A stretch of 64,000 nt of DNA from Luzula sylvatica. Its lineage: Eukaryota; Streptophyta; Magnoliopsida; Poales; Juncaceae. The notes beneath the pieces are model-generated. The model was not told where the DNA came from. It worked only from the letters and a program-made list of their open reading frames with translations, and did not search any database. Shown here piece by piece: positions 46,232-58,776 of this stretch. Each line of letters begins with the position of its first letter. The first letter of the stretch is position 1. The DNA lies in assembly GCA_946800325.1 (NCBI GenBank), contig OX326957.1, positions 58,250,977 through 58,314,976 on the forward strand, in the 5' to 3' direction. A program made the translations under genes and the position numbers.

Positions 46232-47289
46232 TAATTATATGAAATAATATTGATTATTATGTGTACATACTTTTCAATTTAAATTATTAATGTTAATTAA
46301 GAATGTTTCTCTAAGGAATGTGTAATTTGATGATGAATGCTAATTGTTTTTGGATTGTGAACAATAATGTGTTTAATGATATCGGGGGATTGTTTGTTTA
46401 CTAAATTGAACATATTTGAAGTTTATATGTCAATGATCATATTCGTATTGAACAATAATATTAGGTGTACAATAATAGTTATTTCTATAAATAATGTATG
46501 TGATTTGAGCTTAACTTTGTGCATGAATTTTGTTGACTGATGAATGTCAATTTATTGGGTTATGTACAATAATATTCTTGAACGGTAACACTATTACATA
46601 ATTGTTAATTGAGTCGACATTGTTAATGTTTAGGTGTTAAATGTCTCATTCGGCCAGATTTCAGATAAGTAATCAAATCCAACTGAAATAAAGAATAGGT
46701 GTAGAGTAATAGTTCACATAGTGATTTGCAGTGCTTTAACCCGGTGTGTTGTATCAAATTCGTTAATCAATCATGTCCACACTCATTCATGTATCAGGAA
46801 ATGGTAAATATTTTTTCATTAATATGGAACAATAATTGACCTAAAAGGAACTAATTGCAAATATATTCATAATTAAACAACATTATCTCAAATAATATGA
46901 GAAATAATATGCGAAAGTAACAAATAAATTCTAAATTTACTAATTATAAAACCTTTTTGAAATCCAACTGAAATAATATGCCTAAAAGTACATAGTTTTG
47001 TGAAGTGATTAATATGGTTTAAAATATTAGTTTGTTATAATATTTTGTATGGGATTAATAAATGGCCCGAATATTTAATTATTTAATTATTTCTATGGGA
47101 TCAGTAAATTATATGGCCCTTATATTTAATTATTGCCATTTCTATTTTGTATGATTGTAACTACAATATTTTTAGTGATGCTTGTCAATGATTTTACTTT
47201 GTTTATATTTTTTTGTTTTGTTTTAAATGACCTTTTAATGTAAGAATACAAATAAATTGTACTTATAGTTTTATTTAATAAAAAAGATA

Positions 47290-47345
47290 TTACTATATTA
47301 TTATATCCGCAGCGAAGCGCGGGTATTTTCCAAGTACTACTATAG
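47290..47345 (+). mobile_element. Possible Helitron 3' terminus
   Basis: CCGCAGCGAAGCGCGGG is a GC-rich hairpin in otherwise AT-rich DNA, followed about 10 bp later by AAGTACTACTATAG. Plant Helitrons end with such a hairpin just before CTRR. The upstream AT-rich DNA (46240-47290) could be its body, but a 5' TC end was not found. Confidence 0.45.
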
Positions 47346-47649
47346 TTTTGAAAGTCTCATCAGAAACTAGAAACTACGCGTGTGTAGTTTTTTATTTATT
47401 TTTATTTAATTTTTTTCTATTGCAACGCAAATTATATCCATGTATGGAAGGAAAATATACTTGGTCCCTCCAAACTCATCACAATATCCACGATGAGGTG
47501 ACAAAGTGAATTGATTAGCATTTCTAGTTGATCCAATTAAATGTTAATTGACACGTTGATTAACACATCAATAATTTATAATAGGAACATTTCTGCATGT
47601 GACCCAATCTAGACTGAAAATTAAAAAAATATTCCAAAAATAATACAGA

Positions 47650-50600
47650 ACGGGTTTTTAAAACAAATAAATTTTCCTATTTTCTAAAAAATGTCAAAAT
47701 TGAAGTGTAATACGAGCAAAATACTCAATTATCATGTTTTCATCAAAATACTACGTAATTGAATACTAACACACACGAATTTCTATTTTTTACAAAAAAA
47801 TCTTATTTATTAAAAAAGTGAAGTCTAACACCTTCAAAACAAATCAAATATACTATTTTTTTTTAAAATATCAAAATTGAAGTTTAATAAGAGAAAAATA
47901 CTCAATTTTCATGTTGTCCTCAAAATACTCCATAATATAAGAATAACACACATAAATTTCTATTTTTTTTCAAAATCTTTTTAAAAATTCAAAAAGTGAA
48001 GTCTGACACCTCGAAAACAAATTAATTTTCCTATTTTCTAAAAAATGTCAAGATTGAAGTGCAATGCGAGCGAAATACTCAATTTTCATGTTGTCCTCAA
48101 AATACTCCGTAATAGAAGACTAACACACACAAAATATCTATTTTCTCAAAAAATTCTTAAGAATGTAAAAAGTGAAGTCACCTTCAAAACCAATCAGTTA
48201 TACTATTTTCTAAAAAATATCAAAATTGAAGTGTAACACGACAAAACAATCAATTTTCATGTTGTCCTAAAAATACTCCGTAATAGAATACTAACACACC
48301 CAAATTTTTATTTTTTTTTCAAAACATTCTTAAATATTCAAAAAGTGAAGCCTAACACCTTCAAAACGAATCAATTATCCTATTTTCTAAAAAATGTCAA
48401 AATTTAAGTGTAATACGAGCAAAATATTCAATTATCACTTTCATCAAAATACTCCGTAATAGAAGACAAACACACACGAATTTCTATTTTTTACAAAAAA
48501 ATATTATTTATTAAAAAGTGAAGTCTGACACCTTCAAAACAAATCAAATATCATATTTTCTAAAAGAAAGTCAAAATTGAAGTTTAATAAGAGGAAAATA
48601 CTCAATTTTCATTTTATTCACAAAATACTCCGAAATAGAAGATTAACACACACAAATATCTATTTTCTCAAAATATTCTTAAGAATGTAAAAAGTGAAGT
48701 CTAACACCTTCAAAACCAATCAGTTATACTATTTTCTAAAAAAAATGTCAAAATTTAAGTGTAACACGACAAAAACATTCAATTTTCATGTTATCCTAAA
48801 AATACTCCGTAATAGAAGACTAAAACACACAAATTTCTATTTTATTTCAAAAAATTCTTAAATATTCAAAAAGTGAAGCCCAACATCTTCAAAACAAATC
48901 AATTATCCTATTTTCAAAAAAGTGTTAAAATTGAAGTGTAATACGAGCAAAATACTCAATTATCACGTTTTCACCCAAATACTCCGTAATTGAAGACTAA
49001 CACACACGAATTTCTATTTTTTACAAAAATCTTATTTATTAAAAAGTGAAGTCTAACACCTTAAAAAAAATCAAATATCCTATTTTCTAAAAAATGTCAA
49101 AATTGAAGTATAATATGAGGTTAATACTCAATTTTCATTTTATCCAAAAAATATTCCGAAATAGAAGACTAACACACACAAATTTCTATTTGTCGAAAAT
49201 TTCTTCAAAATGCAAAAGCTGAAGTCTCGCACCTAAGATACAAATCAATTATCCTATTTTCTAAAAAATATTAAAATTGAAGTGTAACACGAGAAAAAAA
49301 ATCAATTTTCATGTTGTCCTAAAAATACTCGGTAATAGAAGACTAACACACGCAAATTTCTTTTTTTTTTTCTAAAATTTCTTAAAATTTCAAAAGTGAA
49401 GTCTAACACCTGGAAAATAAATTAGTTACCATATTTTCTAAAAAATGTCAACATGAAGTGTAATGCGAGCGTAATACTCAATTTTCATGTTGTCCTCAAA
49501 ATACTCCGTATTAAAAGACTAACACACACAAATATCTATTTTCTCAAAACATTCTTAAGAATGTAAAAAGTGAAGTCTAACACCTTCAAAACCAATCAGT
49601 TATACTATTTTCTAAATAAAATGTAAAAATTTAAGTGTAACATGACAAAAATAATCAATTTAATCAATTTTCATGTTGTCCTAAAAATACTCCGTAATAG
49701 AAGACTAAGACACACAAATTTCTATTTTATTTCAAAAAATTCTAAAATATTCAAAAAGTGAAGCCTAACACCTTCAAAACAAATCAATTATCCTATTTTC
49801 AAAAAAGTGTCAAAATTAAAATGTAATAAGAGCAAAATACTCAATTATCACGTTTTCATCAAAATACTCCGTAATTGAAGACTAACACACACAAATTTCT
49901 ATTTTTTACAAAAAAATCTTATTTATTAAAAAGTGAAGTCTAACACCTTCAAAACAAACTAAATATCCTATTTTCTAAAAAAATGTCAAAATTGAAGTTT
50001 AGTAAGAGAAAAGACTCAATTTTCATTTTATCCACAAAATACTCCGAAATAAAAGACTAACACACACAAATTTCTATTTGTCAAAAATTTCTTCAAAATG
50101 CAAAAGCTGAAATCAAGCACCTTAGAAACAAATCAATTATCCTACTTTCTAAAAAATGTTAAAATTGAAGTGTAACACGAGAAAAAAAAAATCAATTTTC
50201 ATGTTGTCCTAAAAATACTCGGTAATACAAGACTAACATACGCACATTTCAATTTTTTTCTAAAATTTTTTAAAAATTCAAAAAGTGAAGTATAATGCCT
50301 TGAAAACAAATTGATTATCCTATTTTCTAAAAAATGTCAACATTGAAGTGTAATGCGAGCGAAATACTCAATTGTCATGTTGTCCCCAAAATACTCCGTA
50401 ATAAAAGACTAACACACACAAATATCTATTTTCTCAAAAAATTCTTAAGAATGCAAAAAGTGAAGTCTAACACCTTCAAAACCAATCAGTTATACTATTT
50501 TCTAAAAAATGTCAAAATTGAAGAGTAACACGAGAAAAAACAATCAATTTTCATGTTGTCCTAGAAATACTCCGTAATAGAAGACTAACACACACAAATT

Positions 50601-53600
50601 TCTATTTTTTTCAAAAAATTCTTAAAAATTCAAAAAGTGAATCCTTACACGTTAAAAAAAATCAATTATCCTAATTTCTAAAAAATGTCAAAAGTGAAGT
50701 GTAATACGAGCAAAATACTCAATTATCACGTTTTTATCAAAATACTCCGTAATTGAAGACTAACACACAAAAATTTATATTTTTTACAAAAAAAACTTAT
50801 TTATTAAAAAGTGAAGTCTAACACCTTAAAAACAAAATCAAATATCCTATTTTCTAAAAAAATGTCAAAATTGAAGTTTAATAAGAGGAAAATACTCAAT
50901 TTTCGTTTTATCCACAAAATACTCCGAAATAGAAGACTAACACACACAAATTTCTTCAAAATGCAAAAGCTGAAGTCTAGCACCTTAGAAACAAATCAAT
51001 TATTCTATTATCTAAAAAATGTTAAAATTGAAGTGTAATACGAGAAAAAAATCAATTTTCATGTTGTCCTAAAAATACTCAGTAATAGAAGACTAACACA
51101 CGCAAATTTCTATTTTTTTCTAAAATTTCTTAAAAATTCAAATAGTGTAGTCTAACACCTTGAAAAAAAAATTAATTATCCTATTTTCCAAAAAATGTCA
51201 ACATTAAAGTGTAATGCGAGCGAGAATACTCAATTTTCATGTTGTCCTCAAAATATTCCGTAATAAAAGACTAACACACACATATATCTATTGTCTCAAA
51301 AAAATCTTAAGAATGCGATAAGTGAAGTCTAACACCTTCAAAACCAATCAGTTATACTATTTTCTAAAAAATATCAAAATTGAAGTGTAACACGAGAAAA
51401 AACAATCAATTTTCATGTTATCCTAAAAATACTCCGTAATAGAAGACTAACACACACAAATTTCCATTTTTTTTCAAAAAATTCTTAAAAATTCAAAAAG
51501 TGAATCCTAACACCTTAAAAAAAGAATCAATTGTCCTATTTTCTAGAAAATGTCAAAATTGAAGTGTAATACGGGGAAAATACGCAATTATCATGTTTTC
51601 ATCAAAATACTCCGTAATAGAAAACTAACACACACGAATTTCTATTTTTTACAAAAAAATCTTATTTATTCAAAAAGTGAAGTCTAACACCTTCAAAACA
51701 AATCAAATATCCTATTTTCTAAAAAAATGTCAAAATTGAAGTTTAATAAGAGGAAAATACTCAATTTTCATTTTATCAACAAAATACCCCAAAATAGAAG
51801 ACTAACACACACAAATTTCTATTTTTCAAAAATTTCTTACGAATTCAAAAAGTGAAGTCAAACACCTTCAAAACCAATAAGTTATACTATTTTCTAAAAA
51901 ATTTCAAAATTGAAGTGTAACACTAGAAAAATAATAAATTTCATGTTGTCCTAAAAATACTCCCGAATAGAAGACTAACACACACAAATTTCTATTTTTT
52001 TCAAAAAATTCTTAAAAATTCAAAAAGTGAAGCTTAAGACCTTTAAAACAAATCAATTATCCTATTTTCGTAAAAATATCAAAATTGAAGAGTAATACGA
52101 GCAAAATACTTAATTATCATGTTTTCATCAAAATACTCCGTAATATAAGACTAACAGACACAAATTTCTATTTTTCTCAAAAAATTCTTAAGAATACAAA
52201 AAGTGAAGTCTTAACACCTTCAAAACCAGTCAGTTCTACTATTTTCTAAAAATGTCAAAATTGAAGTGTAACAAGAGAAAAACAATCCATTTTCATGTTG
52301 TCCTAAAAATACTCTGTAATAGAAGACTAACACACACAAATTTCGATTTTTTTTCAAAAAATTCTTAAAAATTCAAAAAGTGAAGCCTAACACCTTTAAA
52401 ACAAATCAGTTATCTTACTTTCTAAAAAATGTCAGAATTAAAGTGTAATACGAGCAAAATACTTAATTATCAAGTTTTCATAAAAATACTCCGTAATAGA
52501 AGACTAACACACGCGAATTTCTATTTTTTACAAAAAATCTTAAAAATTAAAAAAGTCAAGTCTAACAACACCTTCAAAAAATCAATTATCATAATCTTCT
52601 AAAAGATGTCCAACTTGATGTCTAACACAAGCAAAATATAAATTTTCATATTGTCCTTACAAAAGCTCCGGAATTGAAGTCTAACACGTTCAAAAAAATC
52701 AATTATCATTTTTTCTAAAAAATTTCACAATATATTTCTTAAATGAGCAAAATATTCTATTTTCAAGATTTCCTCAAAAACCATCGTAATTGAAGACCAA
52801 CACAAGTAATTTCTATTTTGTTTTCAAAAATTCCACAAAAATGCTAAAAGTGAAGTTATAACACCTTCAAAAACCAATTATCATATTTTTATAAAAATAC
52901 CAGAATTGTTATCTTGAACAAGCAATTTTCAAGTTGCCCGAAAAAAACTCCATAATTGAAGACTAACACACAAGCAAATTTCAATTGTTTCGAAACTTTT
53001 ACGAAAATGCAAAAATTGAAGTCTAACACCTTTAAAAGGCAATTATCATATTTTTTTAAATAGTAGAATAATATATGTGTAAAACGAACAAAATACTCAA
53101 TTTTCTTGTTTTTCTCAAAAAACTCCATAATTGAAGACTGACACGTGCAAATTACTATTTTTCAGAAATTTCGCAAAAATGCAAAAAATGAAGTGCAAAC
53201 TTGAAAAAAAAAACCTATTATCATATTTTTTCTAAAAAATGAAATAATTAATGGCTAAATTAAGAAAAGTACTCAATTTTCATGTTTGTTTTCGAAAAAC
53301 TTCGTATCGGAGACTAACACGTGCAAATTTCAATTTTGTTTTTCAAAATTTTCGCAAAAATGCAAAATGTCAAGTATAACAACTTCAAAAAATCATTTAT
53401 CATATGTTAATAAAGAATACCAAAATTGAAGTCTAACACAAGCAAAATACTAAATTTCATGTTGTCCTCGAAAAGCTCCGTATTGAAGACTAACACAATT
53501 AAATTTCTATTTTTCATAAAAATGACAAAAATGCAAAAAGTGAGGTCTAACATCTTCAAAAAAATCAATTATCATATTTTTCAAAAAAAATTCCTAAATT

Positions 53601-54150
53601 AAAGTCTGCCACGAGCAAAATACTCAATTTTTATGTTGTCTTAAAAAAACCTCGTCATTGAAGACTAACACTACAAAAATTCTACTTTTAAAAAAAAAAA
53701 TCTAAAAAATCAATTATCAATTTTCTAAAAAATGCCACAATGGATTTATAAAACGAGCAAAATACTCAATTTTTAAGTTTTTGTTCAAAAAACTCCGTAT
53801 TAAATACTAACACAAGAAATTTCTATTTTTTCAAAAAGCCTGCAAAAATGCAAAAATTGAAGTCTAACACTATAATCATATTTTTATAAAAATACCAAAA
53901 TTCTTGTTTAAAACGAGTAAAATACTTAATTTTCATGTTGTTCTAAGAAGCTTCGTAATTGAAGATTAGCACAGCCAAAATTTTATTTTATTTTCAAACA
54001 TTTCGCACAAATTGTTATAAATAAAGTCTAACACCCGCAAAAAAATCGTTTGTCCTATTTTTTCTAAAAATGTCTATATTAATATTTAAAACACGAAAAA
54101 TACTAAATTTTGATGTTGTCCTGAAAAAACTCCGTAATAGAAGACTAACA
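47650..54150. repeat. AT-rich satellite array, monomer about 175 bp, higher-order structure
   Basis: About 35-38 head-to-tail monomers. Each carries AAAATGTCAAAATTGAAGTG, ATACTCAATTTTCATG, AAATACTCCGTAAT, GAAGACTAACACACAC, AATTTCTATTTT and AAAAAGTGAAGTCTAACACC in this order. Monomer types differ by diagnostic words (for example TAATGCGAGCG, TTTAATAAGAGG, ACCAATCAGTTATACT, ACAAAAAAATCTTATTTATT). The last word recurs at about 47791, 48491, 49021, 49907, 50785, 51651 and, diverged, 52531: spacings near 700, 530, 880, 880, 870 and 880. From 49 to 52.5 kb the period is thus five monomers. From about 52.55 kb the monomers are more diverged and slightly shorter. Short frames inside are repeat artefacts. 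Confidence 0.9.
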
Positions 54151-54183
54151 ATTAGATTAGTACTTTTCAATAATTACTATTAG

Positions 54184-54186
<3 letters not shown>

Positions 54187-54270
<84 letters not shown>
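54187..54270. repeat. (TA)n-(GA)n compound microsatellite
   Basis: A run of about 27 TA units passes directly into about 15 GA units, next to a foldback element. Another TA run follows the element at 54500-54539. Confidence 0.95.
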
Positions 54271-54274
<4 letters not shown>

Positions 54275-54496
54275 GGCTAAAATACTCAATTAAGTATCAT
54301 GGGTTTGGTACTTAAGACTTTTTGACCATTAGCTTTGCTTTGAGATTTGTGTTTTTTAATGCTATATATACTCATCATTAATGATTAGCATATCAGTTTA
54401 TGTTAATCAATAAATGCACAAATCTCAAAGCAAATCTAATGGTCAAAAAGTCTTAAGCACCAAACTCATGATACTTAATTAAGTATCTTAGCCATC

Positions 54497-54500
<4 letters not shown>
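54268..54500. mobile_element. Foldback MITE inserted in TA-repeat DNA
   Basis: Left arm GATGGCTAAAATACTCAATT, AAGTATCATGGGTTTGGTAC, TTAAGACTTTTTGACCATTA; the right arm is the near-perfect inverse ending AATTAAGTATCTTAGCCATC. Arms of about 100 bp with a loop of about 25-30 bp. TA runs flank both sides, consistent with a TA target (Stowaway-like), but the exact duplication cannot be told from the microsatellite. Confidence 0.75.
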
Positions 54501-54541
<41 letters not shown>

Positions 54542-54749
54542 TAACTAGAATCCACAAAAATAGTCCAAGGACCAAACATAAATACAATTAGAGGCGGAGG
54601 GGCTTTTTCCTATTTTTTTTAAACTTAGAGAACATCCGTGTATATAGAGAACATCCCTGAAAATATGTTGGTCCAAAGTTGACAACGTTTAATAATGCGG
54701 CGATTTAATATAATTACCACAGAGTAATTAGATTGGAGCAATAATAAAA

Positions 54750-55045
54750 GAGGCTATATACTACATTCCCACAACTCATGATTTTTATCCTTGATGTTGT
54801 CACATGACATCATGGTATACATGATTTGTGGTTAATTAATAACTCAATTAATACCAAATTAACACTAAATTTGTATGTAAAAATGGATTAATGATTGATC
54901 AGAATGTATTTTCATTGGTACGTTGAAATTCCTAGTTAATTCGTTTTTGTGTGTTAATAGGGTTGCTAATTAATCCTATTAGTCTTCCTCAAAATTCGCA
55001 TCAACGATGGAAAACAAGAGTTGTGGGGGTAAAATAAAATTTCCC
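54750..55045. mobile_element. Palindromic MITE, 9-bp-TSD family, reverse orientation
   Basis: Left end GAGGCTATATACTACATTCC, right end the inverse of GGGAAATTTTATTTTACCCC. Flanking 9-mers ATAATAAAA (54741-54749) and ATAAGAAAA (55046-55054) match at eight of nine bases. ACAACTC/GAGTTGTGGG words are inverted at the two ends and the core is AATTAA-rich. Confidence 0.65.
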
Positions 55046-56132
55046 ATAAGAAAATGAGTTTTTGCAATATATGAAAACTGATTCATTACATATTTGATTA
55101 CATAAATGATGTTTTCAAATATCAAAAAATTGAACAGGTGTCACATCATGATTAAGTTGGATATTTTTAATAGGTATAGTATAATAGTATAATAGTATAA
55201 TATAATTTGGGTTTTAGAAGATTACGTTATAGATATAATATATTTTCTTGTCAAAAGATGCATCAATACACAACACAATACTGATCGGGTCAACCACACA
55301 GTTATCCCTTTCTACTTTTCCACTCTATTAATTATGAACAAGAAAACCAACAAGTCGAAAAATAAGGGAAAAGGAAAATTCTTGTGGAACCTGTAAAAAC
55401 TCAAATTATCAATCATATCCAGAATATTAGAATGAGGAAGGTATTGTTACATTCATATGTTTATTCATCTTTCATAATTACATTAAATAAATTTAAGTAT
55501 GCAAAAGTAATTAAAATGAAGGGATCGTCGATAGATCTATAGTTTAAATGATTGAGTACATAACAATAACAATAACAATAACAACACGTCATGTGTTTAA
55601 TTTTTATTAATATCTAATTATAAATAAGGTTACATATGATGTCTCCAAAACTCACCCAAATATATTTATGAGGTGGACAATGATATTTAATTAGATTGAT
55701 TAGTATTTTTAATTGAATGAACGAACGGTTAATTGAATGTTTAATTGAATTGATATGTCAATTATTCTTTAATGGGGAAGTTAATCAATCCGAATAATCA
55801 TTTTGAGGATGAGATACGGGACACTGTATATTTTCCCATGATAAATAGAGAACAAAGAACCTTTTTCATTTAAATTTAAAAAAAAAGAAGTTAAAATGAA
55901 AGGGTCATCTTGTAATAAAAATTTAAAACATTTGATCAATTCTTCAATTTTCTTGCACTTCTTGTTATTTAATCCATTAGTTAATAACCTTCAGATAGTG
56001 ATTGAAAACCTACTTATGAATTTTGATTAAATCAAGGGAACACAGTTTTCCTCTAAATGCACACAACTGTGTTAAAAAATTGCACAAGAAACTAATTCAA
56101 TACAAAAACTAACTTCCGGAAGTACACAACAT
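55046..56132. other. Intergenic upstream of fucosyltransferase B
   Basis: Contains a possible further MITE of the 9-bp family at about 55630-55840 (left GGTTACATATGATGTCTCC, right GGGACACTGTATATTTTCCC), an ATAACA repeat at 55561-55584 and an AATAGTAT repeat near 55180. The last few hundred bases should hold the fucosyltransferase B promoter, but no clear TATA box stands out. Confidence 0.4.
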
Positions 56133-56195
56133 ATGCATATAAATATGCTAAATAATACTTCTTTTTCTCTAAACTTCTCAGACCTTCACATAAAA

Positions 56196-57987
56196 ATGTC
56201 TCATAGTAGCCTTCCTTCCTTCGATACTACCACCACAAATACTAGTTCTAATTCTAACTCTAATTCCAATTCAATTATCTCAACAAACTTCATCTACATC
56301 CTGTGCTTTGTCCTAACCATCAGTCTCGTCATAACCCTCTTTGTTTCGCCCTCTATCGACTTTTCTCCTCTTTCGCCACCTGTTCCCGACACAGACACAG
56401 AAAAATCTGCGAATATAATAACCGCTCTCGACTCGATAGGAACAAGACAAAAGGAACAATTTTCAAATCTTACCTCTGCTTTCAGGCAATGGGATTCGGA
56501 AATCGGGTGTGGAATGTTCAAAGAAAAGTACAAAGGATTGAAGTTGAATGAGACGACTGTGCAAACAGACGGTGGCGACTGCTCGATGATGAAAACGGAT
56601 TATATAACCGTCTTTCCCAAGGAGGTTTCCTGGATTCCTGATGTATTGGATGGGTTATATTATTGCAAGTGTGGACTTAGTTGTTTTTGGTCGAAGAATG
56701 AGGTGATGGCAGATCAGGCCGACGTTTGGTTTTACCAATCCGGAGTTCCTCCTAAAACTGTAAGCCTGATTCAGATTTTTTTTATTAACGAATATACCGG
56801 TTTCCGAATATTTAGTATTTTTTTACAACTCGCAAATATGTATAATGCACATCAATTATTATATATATATGTTACAACACATGATTTTTTTTCGAAATGA
56901 AAAGTTAAAAAGTAAAGGATATTTTAATATTTCACCGATGAAGGAGACAAAAATAATAAAAATAATATGAGAAAGAATAGGAAGTTTTTTGATTTTTTTT
57001 AAATAAAAATAAATACAATTTTTCAATTGGTACTTGTTTTAATCTATCATTCTATTATAGAGGAAGCAAGGAGAACCACTTCGCGCGTTTATAGATCTCG
57101 AAGCATTTAGAGTTCCGACAGGAAGTGAAGATATTTTTGTGAGCTATCATTCGAGCAGTGATGTTCAGGCAACGTATGCTGGAAAAACTTTCCGAATTAG
57201 CCGTAGTTACCATGTTGCCCCTCAAAAGAGAGATGTAAGTTTCAACACTTTGCCAAGTAATTGTTTTAGTAAAAATTGACCATCCTCTACATTTTTATTG
57301 CCATAGGATGTGCTGGTTTACTGGTCTTCCTCAAGGTGCTTCCAATTTCGAGACGACATTGCAAAATCATTCCTCCCTCTCCTGCCCCATCATTCCTTCG
57401 GACAGTGCGTAAATAATGTAGGTGGGTCAGATGTGGCACTAGATTTTTATCCAGACTGCCAGATGGATGATAGTTCGGTCCCGCATTGGTGGGACCACCT
57501 TCATTGTGCCATGTCACACTACAAATTTGTGCTCGCAATAGAGAACACTTGGACGGAGAGTTACGTCACGGAGAAGTTATTCTATGCCCTGGACTCAGGT
57601 TCTGATAACAAAAAGAATCTACTATATAAGAAGTTATTGTTTTTTTAAACTAATTTTAATTTATAAACATATATACTGTTAATTAATTTATTTACTCTAA
57701 TATTTCCAACAGGTTCTGTGCCGATCTACTTCGGTGCACCTAATGTGTGGGATATTGTCCCGCCTAACTCGATCATAGATGCAAGCAAGTTCAAGAATGT
57801 CGAGGAGTTAGCCGATTATGTGAAGGCCGTAGCAGAAGATCCAGTTGCCTATGCAGAGTTTCATGCATGGAGAAGATGCGGTGTTTTGGGGAATTATGGG
57901 AAGGTACGATCGGCGAGTCTTGATAATTTGCCGTGTAGAATGTGTGAGTTCGCGAGTAGAAAAGGGGGAAGGAATGCTCCCGTTTAA
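56196..57987 (+). CDS. FUT13: Alpha-1,4-fucosyltransferase (FUT13/FUTC type), copy B, 4 exons
   Basis: Paralogue of copy A, same Golgi Lewis-a forming activity expected. Exons 56196-56759, 57061-57234, 57307-57598 and 57713-57987, all with GT/AG borders and matching phases, give 434 residues. The ATG at 56196 (MSHSSLPSF) is preferred because it leaves a short cytosolic tail before the membrane anchor FIYILCFVLTISLVITLFV; an in-frame ATG at 56133 would add 21 residues. Conserved blocks: WDSEIGCGMFKEKYKG, SWIPDVLDGLYYCKCGLSCFW, SEDIFVSYHSSSDVQATYAG, VLVYWSSSRC, HLHCAMSHYKFVLAIENT, ESYVTEKLFYALDSGSVPIYFG and HAWRRCGVLGNYGKVR. Intron 3 splits the Gly codon of DSGSVPIYFG and is missing in copy A. 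The stem region is shorter than in copy A. The gene looks intact. Confidence 0.92.
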
Positions 57988-58776
57988 TCCGTCGTTTTAT
58001 TTTTACATGATTGTACTCCATACATAAATTTTATTTGATATAAACAAAAAATAATTATACTAAATATAATGAATTGGGTCAGTCGATTTTTAGTCTCTTT
58101 TGTTAGTTTGTAAAGACAAAGAGACGTTGTTAATGTATTATTTAATTTGATATCGATTAATATTGGGCTCACATATATATCACAACAAATGATAATATAT
58201 GATCCCAATTTATATGATAAGCAATCAATAAATCACATTTCAATAAATGATGAACCATCCACACCAACAAGTGATAATACTTATGATAATCAGATTAATA
58301 TAGAACAGATGGAAACCTTACAATGTAAAGGATCTAATAAGTTGAACTTTCATAAGGTTCTTGCTAGCTCATTGCTGGTACACTCATCTCCAGTTCAACA
58401 AATAAGATTTTCTGTAAAAAAATCGAAGAAAAAATAATGATTATTTTACAGGAGAAAAAAATTCTAAAAAAATTACATTTAAAAGTAAGGATTCCATTCA
58501 AGAAGAGTTAAAAGGTCAGATTGAGTCTCCGGTACGTACATGCACAGAATGAAAACATACAAATAAATAAAATTAAAAAAAATAATAAACTATTGAAAAT
58601 TGAGGAGCAGAGAAGAAGTGTTAGATTATTAACTAAACAAAATGGGCATTATTCATCTCCAGTTGAAAAAGCCCAGTTGGTGAAATACAAAGAAATTCAG
58701 AGGGAAAGGAATAAAAGACAAAAAAATAAAAATAATAATCTAGAAATAAAAGAAATCAATATGGATAATATAAAAC

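Noticed and set aside
47650..54150. Regular repeats resembling a CRISPR-like array
   Set aside because: The units are contiguous 175-bp satellite monomers without unique spacers, in plant nuclear DNA.
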